From: Bacilli bacterium | GTDB taxonomy: Bacteria; Bacillota_I; Bacilli_A; Izemoplasmatales; Hujiaoplasmataceae | DNA length: 28,861 bases | Direction: 5' to 3' | Assembly: GCA_018400565.1 (NCBI GenBank) | Contig: JAGYMP010000055.1 | Span: 1-28,861, forward strand | Shown here: in pieces, positions 23,167 through 28,861 of the stretch | Layout of the letters: each line of letters opens with the position of its first letter | Numbering within the stretch: the stretch's first letter is position 1 | Position numbers and translations under genes: made by a program | The notes under the pieces: generated by a model | The model's database searches: none | What the model was told of the DNA's origin: nothing | The model's input: the letters and a program-made list of their open reading frames with translations, nothing else

Positions 23167-24033
23167 TTAAGCTTTTCCAATCGATCCGAACAGTTCCATC
23201 TTCTCTCGGACGGTCTCTTTGATTGCGGCCGTCCCCGGCGCCAACAACTTGCGCGGGTCATACCCTTTGCCGACCAAATCCTTTTTCTTTTCGATGTAAA
23301 CACGGACTGCTTTCGCAAAAGAAAGTTGGCATTCGGTGTTCACGTTGATTTTCGACACACCCATGGAAATTGCTTTTTTGACCATGTCATCGGGAATGCC
23401 CGTACCTCCGTGCAATACCAGGGGAACATCTTCCGTGACGTTGTTGACTTCCTGCAAAACATCAAAATCGAGGCCTTTCCAATTCTCGGGATATTGCCCG
23501 TGGATGTTGCCGATGCCCGCTGCTAAGATTGTGACACCCAAATCAGCGATGCGTTTGCATTCCTGCGGATCGGCGACCTCGCCTGCGGCGACGACACCGT
23601 CTTCTTCCCCGCCGATCGCGCCGACTTCGGCTTCAATCGACAGACCGAGTTTCTTTGTCGTTGCGACCAACTCTTTTGTTTTTTCAATGTTTTCCTCGAT
23701 CGGATAGGACGAACCGTCGAACATGACGGATGAATAGCCGGCTTCGATGGCTTTTTTCGCACCTTCATACGTTCCGTGATCCAAATGCAGGGCCACGGGA
23801 ACCATGATGTTCAGATCCTCGACCATGGCTTTGGCCAAAGCCGCGACGACTTTGAAGCCGCCCATGTACCGTGTGGCACCTTCGGAAACACCCAAGATGA
23901 CAGGTGATTTTTGTTCCTGTGCGGTTTCTAAGATTGCCCGTGTCCACTCCAGATTATTGATGTTGAAGTGACCGACGGCATAACCGCCTTCATATGCTTT
24001 TTTACACATGTCTTCCAATGAAACGAGACCCAT
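23167..24033 (-). CDS. fba: Fructose-1,6-bisphosphate aldolase, class II
   Basis: Zinc-dependent glycolytic aldolase of 288 residues splitting FBP to DHAP and glyceraldehyde 3-phosphate. Motifs: GHFNINNLEW near 21-30, LHLDHGTYE with D85 and zinc ligand H86, IEAEVGAIGGEEDG, GNIHGQYPE with H178, and VLHGGTGIPDD with H208, followed by KINVNTE. It is closest to the FbaA/GatY-KbaY type of Bacillota; a tagatose substrate cannot be fully excluded. I place the start at ATG 24033 after AAGGAGG; an in-frame extension to 24066 precedes the ribosome site. It is a single-gene unit with its own promoter and terminator. Confidence 0.95.
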   Translation of the reverse strand: MGLVSLEDMCKKAYEGGYAVGHFNINNLEWTRAILETAQEQKSPVILGVSEGATRYMGGFKVVAALAKAMVEDLNIMVPVALHLDHGTYEGAKKAIEAGYSSVMFDGSSYPIEENIEKTKELVATTKKLGLSIEAEVGAIGGEEDGVVAAGEVADPQECKRIADLGVTILAAGIGNIHGQYPENWKGLDFDVLQEVNNVTEDVPLVLHGGTGIPDDMVKKAISMGVSKINVNTECQLSFAKAVRVYIEKKKDLVGKGYDPRKLLAPGTAAIKETVREKMELFGSIGKA

Positions 24034-24068
24034 ATGTTGTTGCCTCCTTCTTTGTTTTTGACACAATC

Positions 24069-24097
24069 ATTATAACGGATTCATGTCCAAATGTAAA
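24069..24097 (-). promoter_or_regulatory. Promoter of fba
   Basis: Minus strand: TTTACA (24097-24092), 17-base spacer, TATAAT (24074-24069), 35 bases before the fba start. Confidence 0.75.
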
Positions 24098-24125
24098 GAG
24101 CATACCCGTTTTATTTCCATAAGGA

Positions 24126-24146
24126 AAGCCCCTTTGAAAGGGGCTT
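24126..24146 (-). terminator. Hairpin terminator after pmbA
   Basis: AAGCCCCTTT/AAAGGGGCTT palindrome, a GC-rich stem directly after the pmbA stop. The following minus-strand sequence (TCCTTATGG) has only a weak U-run, so termination may be partial. Confidence 0.65.
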
Positions 24147-24152
24147 GTATGC

Positions 24153-25466
24153 TTAGTTTCCGGATACCCTCATTGATTTGATTTTGACAGAGGGATTGGT
24201 GATGCCGAAGTATCCGGTTTTTAAATCATTGGCAACACGTGTGACGTCTTTGAGCATGTCGACGAAATTGCCCGCGACCGTGACCAACGCGACCGGTTGG
24301 ACTTTCTTTCCGTCTTCCAATAAAAATCCGGTGGCCTGAAGCGAGAAATCTCCGCTGACGGGGTTCGCACCCGCATGGGCACCCTGCACGCTCGTGACCA
24401 ACAAGCCATTTTTGACGGAAGCGACCAATTCATCTTTATCGTCATCGCCCGGCATCAGTTTGAGATTAACCGGTGCGACCGAACCGCCAAATCCGTTTCC
24501 GGTGGATTTGACTCCGTCTTTTTTCGCGGTCAGAAGATTATGCAAGTACGTGTTGAGATTCCCGTTATCGATCAGTTTCTTGAATTTTGTCGCAACACCC
24601 TCATCATCAAACGAACGGCTTCGGCTGCTTTTCTTCATGAAGGGATCGTCCACGAGCGTCACATGCTCTGAACCGATCGATTCGCCTAATTTCCCTTTCA
24701 GAAGGGAATACCCTTTTTGGACGGCTTCCGCGGAGAACACATCTTTGAATGCCGCGATGAGCGTGGCGAATGCATCAGGTTCATAGACGATCTCATAATC
24801 ACCGGAGGGAATCGGCTTCGAACCCAATTGTTCGATGCCTTTCTCCACAATGTCGGATGCGAATGTCTCGACATCGAAATCATCGAGATCGTTGCTGATC
24901 AACACATCAAACGATGTGCGTTGGTCGTCGTCACCCTTAACGATGGCTTCCCCGAACAACATCGCGGAGTTGACCTTGTTATGCAATTTGAGTCCTTTTG
25001 TGTTTTGCAACATGACCGAGCGGGTGGTTTCGGAATAGTGGGCTTCCGCGACCGACACTTTTTCATTCTCGTCATGGATGAGTTTATCCAATTTCTTTAC
25101 CATGTCGATTTTTTTCTTCGGATCTGTCGCCGGCAATGCGCGGTTGAACAGATCGTCGAGCTTTTCATAATGATCGTCACCGGGATAGATTTCGGCTTCA
25201 TCCTCGGAATCGATCGATTTCGCATTGTCGAGGACTTTATCGACGATCTCCTCAATCATCGTATCATCCAAGACTTCCGTGCGGTATGTGCCTATTTTGT
25301 CCTTGTATAAACCTTTGATGGTCATTGATGACACATCGGAAATCTCATATGTGTTCAATTCGCCGTCAAAAATTTCAATCGACAGATGGCTTGTGTCGTT
25401 TAAAAATACCTGGACATCAGCCAATCCTTTTTCTATGGCTTTCGCAAACAATTTTTCGATGTTCAT
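24153..25466 (-). CDS. pmbA: Metalloprotease-like protein PmbA/TldE
   Basis: 437 residues, the non-catalytic partner of TldD in the TldD/TldE protease. In proteobacteria the pair matures microcin B17 and degrades CcdA. Family marks: GELNTYEISDVSSMTIKGLY near the N-terminus, NTKGLKLHNKVNSAMLFGEA, DPFMKKSSRSRSFDDEGVAT, LLTAKKDGVKSTGNGFGG, and QGAHAGANPVSGDFSLQATG. No HExxxH motif is present, as expected for TldE. The start is ATG 25466 (MNIEKLFAKAIEKG), overlapping the tldD stop as ATGA with AAAGGAG upstream. Confidence 0.94.
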   Translation of the reverse strand: MNIEKLFAKAIEKGLADVQVFLNDTSHLSIEIFDGELNTYEISDVSSMTIKGLYKDKIGTYRTEVLDDTMIEEIVDKVLDNAKSIDSEDEAEIYPGDDHYEKLDDLFNRALPATDPKKKIDMVKKLDKLIHDENEKVSVAEAHYSETTRSVMLQNTKGLKLHNKVNSAMLFGEAIVKGDDDQRTSFDVLISNDLDDFDVETFASDIVEKGIEQLGSKPIPSGDYEIVYEPDAFATLIAAFKDVFSAEAVQKGYSLLKGKLGESIGSEHVTLVDDPFMKKSSRSRSFDDEGVATKFKKLIDNGNLNTYLHNLLTAKKDGVKSTGNGFGGSVAPVNLKLMPGDDDKDELVASVKNGLLVTSVQGAHAGANPVSGDFSLQATGFLLEDGKKVQPVALVTVAGNFVDMLKDVTRVANDLKTGYFGITNPSVKIKSMRVSGN

Positions 25467-26866
25467 TCTTCGTCCGCTCCTTTCTTTCCGCCGACCGTGA
25501 TTGACTGAACCCTGATCGTCGGTTGTCCGACATCCGCCGGAATCGATCCGGAAACGGATCCACACATTCCTCTGGCCGAATCAAGGTTGTTCGCGATCAT
25601 GTCAATTTTCTTTAAGATGTTCGCGCCGTTACCGACCAACGAAGCACCTCTGACGGGTTCGGCGATCTTTCCGTCACGAACCATGTATCCTTCGGACACG
25701 GCGAAGTTAAAATCACCGTTGCCGGGATTAACGCTGCCGCCGCCCATTTTTTTCGCAAACAAACCATATTTCGTGTTGGCGATGATTTCTTCAAAAGTCG
25801 AATCACCGTTGGCGATATATGTGTTGCTCATGCGCGAAGTCGGTGCGAATTTATAAGACTGCCGGCGGGATGAACCCGTGGCTTCCATGTCCATTCTGCG
25901 CCCGTTAATCTTATCGATCATGTAGGATACGAGTTTGCCGTCTTTGATCAAAACACGTTTTCGCTGGGGGTTGCCTTCATCATCGAAGTTCGCGGAACCC
26001 CATGCATTTTCAATTGTGCCGTCATCGATGGCGGTCACGATGTCGTTGGCAACTTTTGTGTTCAATTTGCCGGAAAAAACCGATGCATTTTTGGACACTG
26101 ACGTCGCTTCTAAACTGTGGCCGCATGCTTCATGGAAAATCACGCCGCCGAATTCGTTGTTGATGATGACGGGCATCTCGCCTGAAGGACATTCCTCGGC
26201 AAGCAACATGGTTTTCGCGGTTTTTGCCGCATTTTTAGCCAGCTCTTCAACGTCAACCTCATCATAGAAGTATTCATACCCTTTGCCTGTGCCGGGTGTT
26301 TCGCTGCCGGTTTGCATCACGCCGTCCTTTGATGCGATGGCCATGATGCCCATGCGGACACGTGTTCGCGTTTCGGCGACATAGCGCCCGTCACTGTTCG
26401 CAATCAACACATCCTGCACCCAATCGACCGTTTGCACGCGAACCTGTTGGATGACCTCATCGAAAGATTTGGCCGCTTCATAAGCTTTTTTCATCAATGC
26501 GATTTTGTCGGCTTTATCGACGTCCTTCGGTGAAATTTTCGCCTGATGCCGTTTGCCGACTTCTAATTCACCAAGCGGCTGTCGTTCAACACCCGCTTCA
26601 CCGGGGAACGACTTAGACAAATCAAGGGCCAGATTTTTCAGATCATCGGGTTTTTTGCTGTTGGTGTGACCATAAACGCTCTGAGTTCCTTTGGCAAGCC
26701 GGATGCCCACCCCGGAAACTTTGTTGGTCGTGGCTTTTTCGACGGATCCGCCGTTTAAGTTAATGGATTCCTGAGTTTTGTCTTCGACAAAAACCTCGGC
26801 ATAATCCGCATTGCTGGATAGCCCCGCATCCAGAATGTCTTCAATCAATTTCTTTTCCATTAGCAT
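25463..26866 (-). CDS. tldD: Metalloprotease TldD
   Basis: 467 residues, the catalytic subunit of the TldD/TldE heterodimer that degrades unfolded or unstructured peptides. The active site HEACGHSLEA has the HExxxH motif at 245-250, and a later cysteine or histidine completes zinc binding in the known structure. Other family blocks are LIANSDGRYVAETRTRVRMG, SGSSRRQSYK-like GSSRRQSYKFAPTSRMSNTY, and MGGGSVNPGNGDFNFAVSEGYMV. ATG 26866 follows AGGAGG by seven bases. It is first in a two-gene operon with pmbA; no candidate precursor peptide is seen nearby. Confidence 0.95.
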   Translation of the reverse strand: MLMEKKLIEDILDAGLSSNADYAEVFVEDKTQESINLNGGSVEKATTNKVSGVGIRLAKGTQSVYGHTNSKKPDDLKNLALDLSKSFPGEAGVERQPLGELEVGKRHQAKISPKDVDKADKIALMKKAYEAAKSFDEVIQQVRVQTVDWVQDVLIANSDGRYVAETRTRVRMGIMAIASKDGVMQTGSETPGTGKGYEYFYDEVDVEELAKNAAKTAKTMLLAEECPSGEMPVIINNEFGGVIFHEACGHSLEATSVSKNASVFSGKLNTKVANDIVTAIDDGTIENAWGSANFDDEGNPQRKRVLIKDGKLVSYMIDKINGRRMDMEATGSSRRQSYKFAPTSRMSNTYIANGDSTFEEIIANTKYGLFAKKMGGGSVNPGNGDFNFAVSEGYMVRDGKIAEPVRGASLVGNGANILKKIDMIANNLDSARGMCGSVSGSIPADVGQPTIRVQSITVGGKKGADEE

Positions 26867-26892
26867 AACAATGCCTCCTAGTTGTTTTATTC

Positions 26893-26901
26893 ATTATACC
26901 A
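26893..26901 (-). promoter_or_regulatory. Extended -10 promoter of tldD-pmbA
   Basis: Minus strand TGGTATAAT (TGnTATAAT), no good -35, 27 bases before the tldD start. Confidence 0.55.
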
Positions 26902-26919
26902 TATCGTTCAAATATTGTG

Positions 26920-28410
26920 TCATTCATATAGTTCACTGTATTTTTCTTTGAGATAATTGATGTAATAGTCAGGATTAAAGTCCTCGCCGGTCACCTTTTT
27001 GAGCAATGCTTTCGGCGACAGCCGTTTTCCGTGACGATGGATCCGGTCATTCAACCACACCTTGACATCCGCCAGGCGGTTGTCTTTGATCGCTTGATCG
27101 ATGTCAAAATCTTTTTGCATCGCGTGATAGATCTGGGCCGCATAAGCAGTCCCTAGCGCATAGGTCGGAAAGTAACCGAACATGCCGCCGCTCCAATGCA
27201 CATCCTGAAGCACACCTTCGCTGTATGATTCCGGTGTGACGTTTAAATATTCCTTCATCAGCTTGTTCCAGGCCATGGGTAATGCCTTGGTATCAAGTGC
27301 ACCGGTGATGAGTTTTTTCTCAAGCTCATAACGAAGCATGATATGCAAGGGATAGGTTAGTTCATCGGCCTCGATGCGGATTAAGGATGCTTCGACCTTG
27401 TTGGCGGCTTGATACATATCATTTTCATCCACGCCTTTTAGTTGCTCGGGGAAACACTTTTTCAATTCAGAAAAATGGATGGCCCAGAAGGCCCTGCTGC
27501 GACCAATCATGTTTTCGTAAAAGCGTGATTGTGATTCGTGGATACCCATGCTCGCCCCACTTGATAACAATGTATCGTCAAACCGGCGGTCAACACCCTG
27601 CTCATATGTGGCATGGCCCAATTCATGGATGGCCGCAAACACGGAGGCAAACATGTAATCCTCATGATACCTGACCGTGAACCGAACATCATCGGGCGAT
27701 GTGTTCCACGTGAAGGGATGGACGCTTTCCTTCAACAAACCGCGGTTAAGATCATAATCAAGGACTTTCATCAGGTAACGGACAAAATCTTTTTGTTTGT
27801 CCGCGGGGTAAGTAGCTTTGCGAAATGCGTCATTCCGTTTCGGCTGTTTTTTGAGAATCTCTTTGACGAACGGGACAAGGTCTTTTTTCAACGCATCGAA
27901 GAATGCATCATAATCCTTCATCGTCATGTCTTCCTCATATTCATCCAACAACACATCATAAGGCAACTTCTCACTGCCGTAATAAGCGATAAACCGCTTT
28001 TTATAGTCAATGATCTTTTCCAATACCGGACGGAAGGATTCATAATCATCGTCCGCTTTGGCTTTTTCCCAGATTTTCTGAGCGCGTTGCATGAGTTTGT
28101 TGTACTCGACATATTCATCTTTGGGGATGGTTATGATCTTATCAAGATCTTTCTTTGCCAAACGGATTTCCCGCGCCAACTCATCATCCAATTCACCGAT
28201 ATGCTCATAAAGATGATTGACAACGGAAGCATATTCCTCCGACGTCTCCATCTCAAACAAATCGCCGGACAGACGTCCGACCATTTCCGCACGTCGCTTA
28301 AAGCTTTCCTCAGGGGCTTCGGTATGCGAATCCCATCCTGTCAACTGTAAAAAATACGCATATGATTTCTGTTTCTTAACCATGTTTCTGAATGTTTTTA
28401 TTTCTTCCAT
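26920..28410 (-). CDS. Carboxypeptidase Taq, metallopeptidase family M32
   Basis: 496-residue cytoplasmic carboxypeptidase removing C-terminal residues with broad specificity. The zinc site is HELGH at 262-266, and the family signature HESQSRFYEN at 291-300 supplies the third ligand region. HPFTWNTSPDDVRFT (231-245) and MFGYFPTYALGTAYAAQI near the end are also typical of M32. Length is normal. ATG 28410 follows GAGGTGG. It is a single gene between pyrG and tldD; no clear terminator is seen in the short gap to tldD. Confidence 0.95.
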   Translation of the reverse strand: MEEIKTFRNMVKKQKSYAYFLQLTGWDSHTEAPEESFKRRAEMVGRLSGDLFEMETSEEYASVVNHLYEHIGELDDELAREIRLAKKDLDKIITIPKDEYVEYNKLMQRAQKIWEKAKADDDYESFRPVLEKIIDYKKRFIAYYGSEKLPYDVLLDEYEEDMTMKDYDAFFDALKKDLVPFVKEILKKQPKRNDAFRKATYPADKQKDFVRYLMKVLDYDLNRGLLKESVHPFTWNTSPDDVRFTVRYHEDYMFASVFAAIHELGHATYEQGVDRRFDDTLLSSGASMGIHESQSRFYENMIGRSRAFWAIHFSELKKCFPEQLKGVDENDMYQAANKVEASLIRIEADELTYPLHIMLRYELEKKLITGALDTKALPMAWNKLMKEYLNVTPESYSEGVLQDVHWSGGMFGYFPTYALGTAYAAQIYHAMQKDFDIDQAIKDNRLADVKVWLNDRIHRHGKRLSPKALLKKVTGEDFNPDYYINYLKEKYSELYE

Positions 28411-28423
28411 TTTGCCACCTCGT

Positions 28424-28434
28424 ATTATATTATA
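28424..28434 (-). promoter_or_regulatory. Probable -10 region of the M32 carboxypeptidase gene
   Basis: Two overlapping TATAAT boxes on the minus strand (28434-28429 and 28429-28424), 14-19 bases before the start codon. No convincing -35 is seen, and the leader would be very short. Confidence 0.45.
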
Positions 28435-28440
28435 TCAAGA

Positions 28441-28467
28441 AACGAACGAATTATCCATCCGTTCGTT
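28441..28467 (-). terminator. Hairpin after pyrG, possible terminator
   Basis: AACGAACG (28441-28448) pairs with CGTTCGTT (28460-28467) around 11 bases. On the minus strand the stem is followed by TTCTTGA after its closing TT, a weak U-run, about 30 bases after the pyrG stop. Confidence 0.6.
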
Positions 28468-28496
28468 CACCAAGCCCGTAAAAACGAGCATGTGTG

Positions 28497-28861
28497 TCAT
28501 TTTTGTTCTTTCATCGCTTTTAAAAAACCGTCGAACAAGGGATGCGCCTTCAGCGGTCTGGACAAAAATTCCGGGTGGAACTGCACGGCCAAATACCAAG
28601 GATGATCAGGCAATTCCACGATTTCGCAAAGGTCTGTCTTCGGATTGATGCCGGAAAAGACCATGCCTTTCTTTTTGAAATCAGCTTTGAAGGCATTGTT
28701 GAATTCATAGCGGTGACGGTGACGCTCGCTGATGACGTCACGCCCGTAAAGCTGCCTCGCGATTGTGTTTTCTTCCAACCGGCATTGATAAGCGCCTAAA
28801 CGCATCGTCCCGCCCATATCAATACCTTCATATTGTTCGGGCAGATAATCGATGACATTGT
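28497..28861 (-). CDS. pyrG: CTP synthase, C-terminal part (gene cut by the window end)
   Basis: The reading frame enters at 28861 and stops at 28497, giving the last 121 residues. It covers the end of the class I glutamine amidotransferase domain: MGGTMRLGAYQC, SERHRHRYEFNN, and WYLAVQFHPEFLSRPLKAHP, which contains the catalytic His-Glu pair (HPE). CTP synthase makes CTP from UTP, ATP and glutamine. The synthetase domain and the nucleophile cysteine lie beyond the window. Confidence 0.96.
   Translation of the reverse strand, partial: NVIDYLPEQYEGIDMGGTMRLGAYQCRLEENTIARQLYGRDVISERHRHRYEFNNAFKADFKKKGMVFSGINPKTDLCEIVELPDHPWYLAVQFHPEFLSRPLKAHPLFDGFLKAMKEQK

Noticed and set aside
24153..26866. 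TldD/PmbA as part of a modified-peptide (RiPP) cluster
   Set aside because: No precursor peptide, modification enzyme or exporter lies nearby; the pair is common as a housekeeping protease.
27613..28350. 245-residue plus-strand open frame opposite the M32 carboxypeptidase
   Set aside because: Antisense to a clear M32 peptidase with all motifs; no ribosome site or family likeness.

Overview
The window is a chromosomal stretch from a low-complexity bacterium of the Bacillota/Mycoplasmatota side. Evidence for this is the parB-parA-rsmG-mnmG block typical of regions near a replication origin, a DUF951 (YyzM-type) protein beside parB, a tilS-hpt-ftsH operon, RqcP, a fructose-bisphosphate aldolase close to pyrG, strong AAGGAGG ribosome sites and sigma-A type promoters. 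TGA is used as stop at several four-base ATGA gene junctions and tryptophan is written TGG, so the standard bacterial code applies, not the Mycoplasma code. An Acholeplasma/Izemoplasma-like relative is my best guess but is inference. No dnaA, rRNA, CRISPR array, insertion sequence or prophage module is visible.

Layout. 1-235: 3'-truncated tRNA-Ile(GAU) with two tandem promoters (minus strand). 263-8180: a tightly packed minus-strand block, in transcription order HAD phosphatase, mnmG, rsmG, two 401-residue six-TM proteins of unknown function, parA, parB, DUF951, MazG-like pyrophosphohydrolase. 8201-8312: SRP RNA with its own promoter. 8345-9401: tdk-tadA. 9476-9697: rpmE, transcribed divergently from malic enzyme (9868-11025), which converges on maf (11022-11585). 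11799-18666: plus-strand operon tilS, hpt, ftsH, rqcP, an orphan zinc-binding lipoprotein, lysS, closed by a strong terminator.

18707-21560 looks different: AT-richer, with longer gaps, a broken excisionase-type HTH gene, an ice-binding-type (DUF3494) lipoprotein, a GlsB/YeaQ-type membrane protein and an unknown four-TM protein. It reads as an accessory island between housekeeping blocks. 21567-28861 returns to minus-strand housekeeping: a two-gene operon of unknown function (one TPR-like membrane protein), fba, tldD-pmbA, an M32 carboxypeptidase and the 3' end of pyrG.

Most of the window is ordinary core genome: chromosome segregation, tRNA modification and charging, protein export and quality control, nucleotide salvage and sanitation. 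The points most worth a second look are the tandem six-TM proteins with what looks like a catalytically dead HD-GYP-like domain beside parAB, the ice-binding lipoprotein island with its doubly damaged HTH gene, the long repetitive acidic tail of FtsH, the orphan zinc-binding protein lacking one expected histidine, and the unknown TPR operon.
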